64,000 nt of DNA from Marisalimonas marina. Its GTDB lineage: Bacteria > Pseudomonadota > Alphaproteobacteria > Puniceispirillales > Marisalimonadaceae. A program made the position numbers and the translations under genes. Shown here piece after piece: positions 54,415 through 62,694 of the stretch (within the stretch, counting starts at the first letter, position 1; every line of letters starts with the position of its first letter). Under the pieces are notes generated by a model. That model was given only the letters and a program-made list of their open reading frames with translations, was not told the DNA's origin and made no database searches. The stretch spans positions 434,001 through 498,000 of the forward strand of contig JAYPPH010000005.1 of assembly GCA_038131365.1 (NCBI GenBank), read 5' to 3'.

Positions 54415-54966
54415 TTAAAAACACCTCCAATTAGGAGGTGTTTTTTTTATTGCACATCTTTGTATAATTTTTTTTTTATTACTAAATTCTTGGCCATTAA
54501 AATAATATAAAATTTTAAAGTTTTTTTTGAAAACTTTGATCAGCTCTCTATCTTTAAGCAAGAAATTTGGATTGCTCGGCTTCCCATATCTTTCATTACC
54601 TCTTGCAAATGTTTCATAAAACAAATACCCATTTTCTTTAACCAAATCCCCGATTTTTTTAATTTTTGGCCTATACAAGTAATTTGTTACTATAACTATA
54701 TCGTAATAATTTCTCTTTAACGGCCAACTCTCTTCTGATTCTAAATCAAAGCATATAGTTTTTATACTTTGATAATTTTTATAAGTAGACAACTTTACAT
54801 CATCATTATCAACAGCTGTAATTTTTCTTTTATTATTTGCTAAACTTTTACTATGTCTTCCATTACCACTTGCAAAATCTAAAATTTGAAGTTCTTTATT
54901 ATTTGTAACTGCTTCTACACAATTGATAATCCACCGAGATGGTAATTGTTTTAAATGTGAACCCAT
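54415..54966 (-). CDS. Class I SAM-dependent methyltransferase
   Basis: A 183-residue Rossmann methyltransferase. Motif I is ILDFASGNGRHSKSLA, motif II has ITAVDNDD, motif IV is YDIVIVTNYLYRP, and then FYETFARGNERYGKPSNP, a stretch typical of a small proteobacterial methyltransferase family of unknown substrate. The last residues (TPPNWRCF) are encoded by the hupB terminator hairpin read on the other strand. It is a single gene facing hupB. Confidence 0.85.
   Translation of the reverse strand: MGSHLKQLPSRWIINCVEAVTNNKELQILDFASGNGRHSKSLANNKRKITAVDNDDVKLSTYKNYQSIKTICFDLESEESWPLKRNYYDIVIVTNYLYRPKIKKIGDLVKENGYLFYETFARGNERYGKPSNPNFLLKDRELIKVFKKNFKILYYFNGQEFSNKKKIIQRCAIKKTPPNWRCF
54418..54448 (+). 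terminator. Rho-independent terminator of hupB
   Basis: Stem ACACCTCC (54421-54428) and GGAGGTGT (54434-54441), five-base loop, then a run of T to 54448. Flanking A-run gives it bidirectional potential. It also encodes the C-terminus of the opposite-strand methyltransferase. Confidence 0.92.
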
Positions 54967-55024
54967 ATAGATTTTTATCCCTTAAATTTGTGAAGTTTTA
55001 AATAAAAAATAAATAAGTTCATAG

Positions 55025-55053
55025 TTGTCAATCATATTAAAATTACGTATAAG
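55025..55053 (+). promoter_or_regulatory. Sigma-70-type promoter of tRNA-Val
   Basis: TTGTCA (55025-55030), 17-base spacer, TATAAG (55048-55053), ten bases before the tRNA. Confidence 0.65.
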
Positions 55054-55063
55054 CTTAATGAAA

Positions 55064-55139
55064 GGGCGGTTAGCTCAGTTGGTAGAGCATCTCGTTTACA
55101 CCGAGAATGTCGGCGGTTCGAGACCGTCACCGCCCACCA
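55064..55139 (+). tRNA. tRNA-Val (anticodon TAC)
   Basis: Acceptor GGGCGGT pairs with ACCGCCC, the anticodon stem TCTCG/CGAGA encloses TTTACAC, the T-arm holds CGGTTCGAGACCG, discriminator A and encoded CCA. A complete cloverleaf. Confidence 0.97.
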
Positions 55140-55166
55140 TTAGCTTAAATGTTAAACACCTTTAAA

Positions 55167-55943
55167 TTAGTTAACAAAAGCTTTTTCTAATACATAATCT
55201 CCAGGTTTATTGTTAGCACCTTCTTCAAAACTATGTTTTTGCATAATCTCCTTCAAATCATTGTTAAGACCCATAGAACCACAAAACATAAATCTATCGT
55301 TTTCAGATATTTCACTAAGGGTTAAATCTTTTAGAAGTTTGCCAGAGATTATAAGATCAGTAATTCTTCCTTTATTAGTATAATTCTCTCTAGTAGTTGA
55401 ATGATAACAAATTAATTTATTGGATATAAATTCTTTTATAATATCGTTATCAAAACAATTTTTAATAGTTTCTTTACTATAGTTTAACTCATCTACTGTT
55501 CTGCAAGTGTGAGTCAATATAACATGTTCAAATTTTTCATAAGTTTCAGGTTCCTGAATTAGAGAGGCAAATGGAGCAAATCCAGTTCCAGATGATAATA
55601 AAAATAATCTTTTACCTGGTTTTAAAGCGTCTAGCACTAGTGTTCCTGTAGATTTTGGCATCATAACAATAGAATCATTGATTTTTATGTTTTTTAACTT
55701 AGAAGTTAGTGGTCCATTTTTGACAATTATAGAATAGAACTCTAGTTCTTCTGACCAGCTTGGGGAAGCTATAGAATAAGCTCTTAAAATAGGTTTACCT
55801 TCTTCATTTGGTAGGCCAATCATTACAAACTCCCCAGATCTAAATCTAAAACTAGATGGCCGAGTAATCCGAAAAGAAAATAGATTTTCAGTCCAATGTT
55901 TGACAAAAGTTACTTTTTGTAAGTTAGAAGACTTTCCAGACAA
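55167..55943 (-). CDS. fpr: Ferredoxin--NADP+ reductase
   Basis: A 258-residue FNR of the bacterial Fpr class. The FAD domain has FRSGEFVMIGLPNEEGK and LRAYSIASPSW; the NADP domain has LFLLSSGTGFAPFASLIQ, VILTHTCRTVDELNY and MFCGSMGLNNDL; the end PGDYVLEKAFVN is typical. It exchanges electrons between NADPH and ferredoxin or flavodoxin, supporting Fe-S assembly and oxidative-stress defence. The start is TTG with AAGGA upstream. Confidence 0.93.
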   Translation of the reverse strand: MSGKSSNLQKVTFVKHWTENLFSFRITRPSSFRFRSGEFVMIGLPNEEGKPILRAYSIASPSWSEELEFYSIIVKNGPLTSKLKNIKINDSIVMMPKSTGTLVLDALKPGKRLFLLSSGTGFAPFASLIQEPETYEKFEHVILTHTCRTVDELNYSKETIKNCFDNDIIKEFISNKLICYHSTTRENYTNKGRITDLIISGKLLKDLTLSEISENDRFMFCGSMGLNNDLKEIMQKHSFEEGANNKPGDYVLEKAFVN

Positions 55944-55971
55944 AATTTTTCCTTAAATTTCATTATAAAAC

Positions 55972-56793
55972 TTATAATAGTTTTTTCGTTAATTTTAATA
56001 ATGTTTCTTTATAATCATTGTTTTTAAATTTGTATTTAAATTCATTATTAATAATTTTAGATCTTACTTCTCTATCTACTTCATAAAAAGATCTCATAGT
56101 ATCTGAAATTTTTTTAGATTTATATGAAATAGCATTGGGGGTTACTAAATTTAATTTTTCTGTGACATATTTAATGGCTTCGAAATTTTCTATTTTATTT
56201 TCTTCGCTTATATTTAGGTATTTAAATTTATAATCTTCAATCAAATATTTAATAACTATTGCAGATAAATCTTCAACATTAATCCTGTTAGAAACATGTC
56301 CATCCTTAACAATTACGTCGTTGTTACCGTTAAGATACTTAATCATAGGATGTCTGCCTGGTCCGTAAATTCCAGATATTCTAAAAATTGAAGACTGTTT
56401 ATTTGTATTTAACCATTCTGTTTCTGCTTTAAGTCTATTTTTCCCTCGAATATTTTGTGGATTTACTTTTGTATCTTCATAAACAATGCTTCCTCCATAA
56501 ACTGAAGTGGCTGAAAAATAAATTATTTTTTTATTATTCAAAGATATTGCATTTCTATATTTTTGAATTACAGGATCATCACCATTTTGAGAAGGTGGTA
56601 CAGTTGAAATTAGATTCTCTTCTTGTAATTTTTTATTGATGTTGATTTCATCATCAAAATTAAAATAATGTATATTTTTTTTTGGTTTTAATATATTGCG
56701 GGTGATAATTGAGACTTGAAAACCTTTTTTTAAGGCGTCTTTAGATAGAAAATTAGCTGTATAGCCATTCCCAATAATTGTTAATTTCATCAT
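55972..56793 (-). CDS. SDR-fold NAD(P)-dependent oxidoreductase (YeeZ-like)
   Basis: A 273-residue extended SDR. The nucleotide loop is IIGNGYTANFLSKDAL near the start, the active-site region is YFSATSVYGG with Tyr-x-x-x-Lys not in its canonical form, and FRISGIYGPGRHP is typical of the YeeZ/sugar epimerase-like group. The substrate is unknown. Adjacent ATGs at 56793 and 56790. It is divergent from the B12-controlled receptor. Confidence 0.82.
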   Translation of the reverse strand: MMKLTIIGNGYTANFLSKDALKKGFQVSIITRNILKPKKNIHYFNFDDEININKKLQEENLISTVPPSQNGDDPVIQKYRNAISLNNKKIIYFSATSVYGGSIVYEDTKVNPQNIRGKNRLKAETEWLNTNKQSSIFRISGIYGPGRHPMIKYLNGNNDVIVKDGHVSNRINVEDLSAIVIKYLIEDYKFKYLNISEENKIENFEAIKYVTEKLNLVTPNAISYKSKKISDTMRSFYEVDREVRSKIINNEFKYKFKNNDYKETLLKLTKKLL

Positions 56794-56854
56794 TTTAAAA
56801 TATTACAATTTATAACTTGCTTTTATTTACTAAATTCAATTACAGTTCTTATGT

Positions 56855-57045
56855 TTATGGTGCTTCGAATATTTCTTCAAGCTTAAAATGGGAATTTGGT
56901 TATTCATTAGAATTCTAAGCCAAAGCTGTCCCCGCAACTGTAAATGCTGAGTAAGGGCTACAATGCCACTGGAAAATTTCTGGGAAGGCTGCCTAAACTA
57001 TGAAGCATAAGCCAGGAGACCTGCCATTGACAGTCGCTTTGTCAA
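56855..57045 (+). promoter_or_regulatory. Cobalamin (B12) riboswitch
   Basis: The 348-base gap between the SDR gene and the receptor is mostly this element. The B12 box AGCCAGGAGACCTGCC is at 57010-57025, the upstream core CTGTCCCCGCAACTGTAA at about 56927-56944, and the 3' hairpin TTGACA/TGTCAA at 57027-57045 is the expected P13-type stem. Cobalamin binding would repress the downstream receptor. A weak hairpin (57102-57115, AGAGC-TCAA-GCTCT followed by ATAATTTTT) may be its terminator. Confidence 0.93.
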
Positions 57046-57127
57046 CCTCCGGGTAGAGTGGATGGCACGTGTTATATATCGTCTAGCGACAAAATTTGTT
57101 CAGAGCTCAAGCTCTATAATTTTTGCT

Positions 57128-57132
57128 GGAGG
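57128..57132 (+). promoter_or_regulatory. Ribosome-binding site deciding the receptor start
   Basis: GGAGG, ten bases before the ATG at 57143. It favours the start that begins with a signal peptide over an in-frame ATG at 57062 directly after the riboswitch. Confidence 0.65.
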
Positions 57133-57142
57133 TTATATAAAA

Positions 57143-59112
57143 ATGCGTCTTATTTTATTTTTAACTCTACTTTCATTTAATTTCTTTTACATAAAATCAA
57201 CTTTTTCAAATGAACAAACACCTGTTAGAATAACAATTTATCCGACTGTAATTGATAAAAATGTAGTTGGTAGCTCAACTACAATTATTAATAACAAAAT
57301 GATAAGAGAGAACTCTCATTTACCATTGGGACAACTTTTGAGTAAATTTTCAGGAATAAATTTTGAAAATTTATATTCTGGTGTGGATGTTAAATCTTCA
57401 GTACGCATACGTGGATTTGGAGAGCAAGCAACAAGGAATGTCTTAATATTAATAAATGGAACTCGAGTATCTGATATGACAATTGCAGGTACCAACCTCT
57501 CTAGAATTTTGACTGAGGATGTGCAAGAAATAGAAATTATAAAAGGTGGTACTGCAAGCATGTTATTTGGAGATGGAGCCACTGCCGGTGCAATAAATAT
57601 AATTACTAAAGACCCTCTTTATTTAAAAGATAAATTTCAAATCAAAAATTCTTTAAAATCATTTAATACTAACAAACAAGTAATTTCTTCAATCAAAAAA
57701 TTTGATGATTTTGTTATTGATTATTCAATAACAAACTTAGAAACAGATGGTTATAGAAATAATAGTGATTATGATCAAAGTTCATTTGGGTTTAATTTAA
57801 CAAAGTTTAATGATGATAGTTCAAGATCATTTTTAGAATTTAAACATACTGATGAACAAAATCGTCTACCTGGAAGTATTTTACTAACAGATTTTTATAC
57901 AAATCCAAAATACTCTAGATTTCCAGAAGATTTTGGAACAGAAAAAATTACATCATTGAAAATAGGTAAAGAAAAAAAATTTGATAATAATAGTAAACTT
58001 TCAACTAATTTGAGACTTGAAAACAAAGATCAATATTCTTCAATGTTGAGTTGGGGTATTAGGTACAAAAGTAAAACTACTCTAAATACGGCACATTTAA
58101 ATTCTCAATATATAAATAATGGAAGTTTATTTTGGACAGGTGTTACGCCTAAGTTCGGAATTGATATCTACAACTCAACTTACAAAGTTGATGCAAATAA
58201 CTGGGCATATACGCAATACATAAATAAGGCTGAACAAAGAATTATTGAACCTTCAATGATTTTTAATATTAAAGATAAGAAAATTAAAGGTTTGGATTAT
58301 GAAGTAGGTCTTCGGTCTCATCATTATGATATCGAAGTTTATAATCATTTAGCACCAAAAGTTAAAGTGTTGTCTAATAAAGAAGATAATTATGCTTGGT
58401 CATTAGGAGCTGATTATAAAATTGAAAAAAAACATAAAATTTTTGGACATGTTGCTCGTTCTTATAGATCACCAAGATTAGATGAAATTGTCACTGTTGG
58501 CCCTTCAACTAGTTTAAATCCATTAAAACATCAATTTTCTCATGATATTGAGCTTGGATATGAGCAAAATTCAATGAACATAGATATAAAATATCTACAT
58601 TCAAAACATTAATTAAAAATCAAATATTTTATAATGCTACCTCATTCGCAAATGAAAATTACGATCCCTCAGTTCATGAAGGCATAGAATTAGAATTTGA
58701 TAAAAAAATATCAGAAAAGATTGATTTAAATTCTAACAGTACATTTATGAATTCTTATGTCACTAAAGGTGATTTTAAAGGAAATGAAACACCATACGTT
58801 CCAAAATGGAGAGCAAACGCAACCTTGACCTATGAAATAGATAAAAACTCAAAATTTAATTATTCTTATAAATATTTTGGTAAAACTCGAGCAGGTAATG
58901 ATGATAATTACCTTATTCCAAAATCAAAATCCTATCAAATATCTGATATAAAATATTCTTATAAATTTAAAAAATTCACTTTAAATTCATTTGTAAATAA
59001 TGTTTTAGATGAAAAATATTATACCAACTTAATTTTAGGATCTGGTAACGTAGGTTATGTTTATCCTCAGGCAGGAAGAACAATAGGTTTAGAGATTGAA
59101 GCAGATTTTTAA
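57143..59112 (+). CDS. btuB: BtuB-like TonB-dependent outer-membrane receptor, frameshifted
   Basis: Two frames make one 656-residue receptor. The first encodes the signal peptide (RLILFLTLLSFNFFYIKSTF), the plug (SSVRIRGFGEQATRNVLILI, GGTASMLFGDGATAGAINII) and most of the barrel, then stops at 58612. The second resumes with TLIKNQIFYNATSFANENYD and ends in the barrel-closing phenylalanine (GLEIEADF). One missing A in the A4 run at 58603-58606 accounts for the shift. The B12 riboswitch upstream makes cobalamin or a precursor the likely ligand. No clear TonB box is visible. The break may be a sequencing error. Confidence 0.88.
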
Positions 59113-59159
59113 TTTTTTTTACCTTGAGTTAATTTTTTTAAAGGTTTATCTAATAAATT

Positions 59160-59678
59160 ATGAAAAATAAAATGTTTTTAAACTATGTTTTTGTATTGTT
59201 GGGTTCAATAGGGGCTTTATTTCTTTTTAGGTTTCTTCCCCATCCTCCAAACTTTACACCCGTTATAGCAATGGCGCTTTATTTACCAATATTTTTTGGT
59301 TTGTGGTCTATACCTTTTCTTTTATTAGCCTTTGCAATAACCGATTACTTTATAGGTTTCCATAGTTTGTTGATCTGGACATGGGGCAGTTTAGCTTTAG
59401 TTGGTTTGATTTCTAAATATAGTAAAAATATTTTATCTAGACTATTTACAACTTTTTTAGGGGCTATTATATTTTTTATTATTTCTAACCTTGGAGTTTG
59501 GTACAGTGGTGGTCTATATGATCATACACTTGAAGGACTAATAAAATGCTATATAATGGCGTTGCCATTCTTTACAAACACATTACTAAGTACAATTATT
59601 TTTGCCTTATTAATAGAGTTTATAATTTTTTCTAAAAATTTAAATTTGTTTCCTCAATTGTTTAAAAAAATTAGGTAA
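59160..59678 (+). CDS. Small integral membrane protein, DUF6580-like, B12-associated
   Basis: A 172-residue protein with five or six membrane helices. It contains RFLPHPPNFTPVIAMALYLP near residue 22, typical of the DUF6580 family. It starts 47 bases after the receptor and is probably under the same riboswitch. By size and context it could be an ECF-type S component or BtuM-like inner-membrane step in cobalamin uptake; that is inference. No ATPase or T component is nearby. Confidence 0.72.
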   Translation: MKNKMFLNYVFVLLGSIGALFLFRFLPHPPNFTPVIAMALYLPIFFGLWSIPFLLLAFAITDYFIGFHSLLIWTWGSLALVGLISKYSKNILSRLFTTFLGAIIFFIISNLGVWYSGGLYDHTLEGLIKCYIMALPFFTNTLLSTIIFALLIEFIIFSKNLNLFPQLFKKIR

Positions 59679-59703
59679 TTTTGATCTTAAATTTATTCTT
59701 TGC

Positions 59704-59732
59704 TTGACCAAAACTTTTTCTGGCCTTATCAA
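59704..59732 (+). promoter_or_regulatory. Sigma-70-type promoter of tRNA-Asp
   Basis: TTGACC (59704-59709), 17-base spacer, TATCAA (59727-59732), 19 bases before the tRNA. Confidence 0.65.
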
Positions 59733-59751
59733 GTATATCTGATCCTTTTTA

Positions 59752-59828
<77 letters not shown>

Positions 59829-59846
59829 TTCAAAAATTGATTAATT

Positions 59847-60851
59847 TTAATAAGATTGGTTTTTTATAAAATAGTCCATTCTATCTACAGTTTTGACTTT
59901 GAAATTTATATTTTTTTCGTTTCGTATAACCTCAAAATTAATTTCAACACCAAAGCTTCCAGAACGCCAAACTGTTTTATATAATTCTTGAACAGAGCTT
60001 ACAGGTTTCCCATTCACACTTTTTATAATATCATTTTTTTTAAGACCTGATTTTTCAGCAGGTCCTTTCTTACTAACTCTTGTAATTATAACTTTACCAG
60101 AAGAATCAGTTGTAGATATGCCCATATAAGGTTTAATATCAGTTTTTCGTCGACCATGTTTTATTAAATCGTTAAGTATAGGTTTCAATAAATTTATTGG
60201 AACAAACATGTTTCCTGGTGAAATTGTACCAGGGAATGCAGCATCTTGAACAAAAAGTGATCCTACTCCTAAAATTTCACCTTTTGAACTAATAAGAGGG
60301 GCTCCAGCCCACGATTGATTCATTGGTAATGTATAAATCGGTTGTTCCAATAAATATTCCCACCAACCTACAAATGGTCTCCTCGAAACCATTTTTGCCA
60401 TTGAACCTATTCCCTTTTGGGGTGATGGAATAATTAAAAGTGTATCATCTACTTTTATATTATTGGAATTGCCTATAATAAGAGGTGTTAATTCAGTTTT
60501 AATTATTGGTGACACTATACCAAATCCTGATGAGTGATCATAGCCAGTTAATTTTCCAGGTATTTTTTTGCCGTTTGGAAGCCCTATAAGAATTTCACTA
60601 GCCTCAATTACAATATATCCAATTGTTAGAATATTATTATTATCTATAATTACACCACTACCTTGTCGGGTTGTTCCTAGACTTCTTGAGGTTCTTGCTT
60701 CTTGAGGTACTTTAGAGTCAATGCTTACTACAGAATTATAAAACTTATTTATTTTTTCTTTAGTTAACGTTTCTTGATCAGCGTTTACAATTGACGAGGT
60801 AAAAATTAATAAAACAATAAAAAATTTAGAAAAAAACAGAGTTATATTCAT
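59847..60851 (-). CDS. Secreted HtrA-like protein with PDZ domain, catalytic triad lost
   Basis: A 334-residue exported protein: signal peptide (residues 1-24, ending IVNA), trypsin-like domain (about 35-230) and one PDZ domain (about 235-325, with VSKKGPAEKSGLKKNDIIKS). At the three catalytic places of DegP-type proteases it has Tyr79 (LTIGYIV), Gly109 (DHSSGFGIV) and Ala182 (SWAGAPL) instead of His, Asp and Ser. It therefore cannot be a serine protease; it may act as a periplasmic chaperone or binding protein. GWWEYLLEQPIYT and GNMFVPINLLKPIL mark an alphaproteobacterial subgroup that I recall as sharing this loss. AAAAGGAGT precedes the ATG. Confidence 0.85.
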   Translation of the reverse strand: MNITLFFSKFFIVLLIFTSSIVNADQETLTKEKINKFYNSVVSIDSKVPQEARTSRSLGTTRQGSGVIIDNNNILTIGYIVIEASEILIGLPNGKKIPGKLTGYDHSSGFGIVSPIIKTELTPLIIGNSNNIKVDDTLLIIPSPQKGIGSMAKMVSRRPFVGWWEYLLEQPIYTLPMNQSWAGAPLISSKGEILGVGSLFVQDAAFPGTISPGNMFVPINLLKPILNDLIKHGRRKTDIKPYMGISTTDSSGKVIITRVSKKGPAEKSGLKKNDIIKSVNGKPVSSVQELYKTVWRSGSFGVEINFEVIRNEKNINFKVKTVDRMDYFIKNQSY

Positions 60852-61053
60852 ATAGGCTACTCCTTTTAAAATATAAAAAAATATAATTCTGAGTAGGTAA
60901 AAACTATTGGATATATTATTATATACTTATTTTATTAAGCAAGAATTTTAAAATATAATTCTTTTTTAAATTTCTAAATTATATAAAAATATCATTTAAC
61001 TTGTTAATATCCTCAATTTGAGATTGAATAGCTTAATTATTTGAAGGTTAAAA

Positions 61054-61464
61054 ATGAAAATTGAATTACACCATATTAATTTATCTACTGATAAAGTTGA
61101 TGAAATGAATGACTTTTATTTAAATGTGATGAAACTTAAAACAGAAACTCAAGGTTTACCAATTTTAGAAAAGAAGAAAGGGTATTCAGGTGATGTGGCT
61201 TTTGTTTCAGACGGAAAAATACAAACGCATTTAGCTGAAAAAGATTTGGATGTTTGCTTTAAAACTGGTCATTCTATAAATCCATTAGAAAAAGGTCATA
61301 TAGCCTATCGAACTGACGATTTAGAAGCATTTAAAACACATCTCGATCAATTAGGTATTAGATATTCCGATTGGGGAGAAACTGCTGTAGCAGGTTGGAA
61401 GCAAATCTTTTTTTATGACCCAGACGGCAATGTAATCGAAGTTCACGAAGTTGAAAAAAATTAA
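61054..61464 (+). CDS. VOC (glyoxalase/dioxygenase) family protein
   Basis: A 136-residue single VOC protein with two beta-alpha-beta-beta-beta units: ELHHINLSTDKVDEMNDFYL at the start, GHIAYRTDDLEAFKTHLDQL in the middle and FFYDPDGNVIEVHE at the end. Metal ligands are probably His7 or His8, the histidine of GHIAY, and the terminal glutamate. Reaction unknown; glyoxalase I, fosfomycin-resistance and dioxygenase relatives share the fold. It starts a rightward run of four genes. Confidence 0.85.
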   Translation: MKIELHHINLSTDKVDEMNDFYLNVMKLKTETQGLPILEKKKGYSGDVAFVSDGKIQTHLAEKDLDVCFKTGHSINPLEKGHIAYRTDDLEAFKTHLDQLGIRYSDWGETAVAGWKQIFFYDPDGNVIEVHEVEKN

Positions 61465-61510
61465 ACTAAAACTCTATTTTTAATTTTTTATATAAGATTG
61501 GCGGTAAAAT

Positions 61511-62686
61511 TTGGTTAAGCCAAATATAAATTTGTTGGCAGTAATTGTCGCTGTTCCTGTAATAGGAATGACAATCATATCACCAGCACTCACAGTTATA
61601 AAAGATGACTTGAATATCTCCTTTTCAGATACTCAATTGATTTTGACATTATATTTTACTTTTTTAGCACTTGGACAGATACTTTCAGGACCCTTTTCTG
61701 ACAAATATGGAAGAAAGCCAATTCTTTTATTAGGCGCCTCTATTTACTCAATTTCAGCTTTTTTAGCTTCGTTATCTTCAAACATTGAAATTTTATTGAT
61801 ACTTAGATGTTTCCAGGGTTTTGGAGCTGCTGCGTGTCTATCAGTTGGTAGGACAATTCTAAGTGATTGTTTTGAGATAAAGGAGGCGGCAAAACAAATG
61901 TCAAAAATGACTGCAATTATGGCAGTCATCCCAATTTCATGCTTTATTTTTGGAGGTTTTTTAGCAGATTTTCTAGGTTGGAGGACAAACCTCGTTGCAT
62001 TAGGTGTAATTAGTCTATTGTTAATTATTTGTATGTTATTGATGTTACAAGAAACATTAGAAACAAAAGCAAAGAGTATTAGCTTTTATAACATGTTTCT
62101 TGTTTATAAAGGATTAGTAAAAAATAATTCTTTTAATTTTTTTACAGTAACAACAGCAATGCAAACATCCATGTTTTTTGCAATGAATGGATTTATGCCA
62201 TATGAATTTGCAAGAAAAGGGGTGAGTATTTCTGAATTTGGAATATGGTTTTCTTTAACTTCTGTAGGTTATATTTTTGGTAATATAATAAATAGTAGAT
62301 TAAGCCCTTTGCTTGGCTTAGAAAAAATGTGTTTAATTGGAACGGTTTGTTCTTTTACAACAGTTTTTATTTTTTTTATTAATAATAATTTTTTAGAAAA
62401 TGGACCTCTGGCTTTATCTTTAATTTGTGTATTGTTTGGGTGCTCTAACGGTTTTGCTGTTGCAAACAGTATGACTGGAGCAATTAATTCATCAAAATCA
62501 AACAAAGGGGCTGCCAGTGGCTTAATGGGAGCTTTTCAAGTTGGTTCAGGTGGTTTGGCAGGTTTTCTCATAATTTTCTTTGGTGGTGCTGAAAATTTTA
62601 ATATATGTTTAACAGCACTATTTATTATGTCAGGGATTTCAATAATTTCTTCATACTTAATCTTAAAAAAAAGGAATGAGGTATAA
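61511..62686 (+). CDS. MFS transporter, Bcr/CflA-type drug/metabolite exporter
   Basis: A 391-residue membrane protein with 12 predicted helices. The MFS signature GPFSDKYGRKPILLLGA lies between helices 2 and 3, and RCFQGFGAAACLSVGRTIL after helix 4, as in Bcr/CflA exporters. Substrate unknown. The start is TTG; there is no strong ribosome-binding site. The amidohydrolase gene follows eight bases after its stop. Confidence 0.88.
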   Translation: MVKPNINLLAVIVAVPVIGMTIISPALTVIKDDLNISFSDTQLILTLYFTFLALGQILSGPFSDKYGRKPILLLGASIYSISAFLASLSSNIEILLILRCFQGFGAAACLSVGRTILSDCFEIKEAAKQMSKMTAIMAVIPISCFIFGGFLADFLGWRTNLVALGVISLLLIICMLLMLQETLETKAKSISFYNMFLVYKGLVKNNSFNFFTVTTAMQTSMFFAMNGFMPYEFARKGVSISEFGIWFSLTSVGYIFGNIINSRLSPLLGLEKMCLIGTVCSFTTVFIFFINNNFLENGPLALSLICVLFGCSNGFAVANSMTGAINSSKSNKGAASGLMGAFQVGSGGLAGFLIIFFGGAENFNICLTALFIMSGISIISSYLILKKRNEV

Positions 62687-62694
62687 ATTTAAAA

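Noticed and set aside
57062..57142. 27-residue N-terminal extension of the receptor, starting just after the riboswitch
   Set aside because: The signal peptide and GGAGG point to 57143. The extension reads through a possible terminator hairpin.
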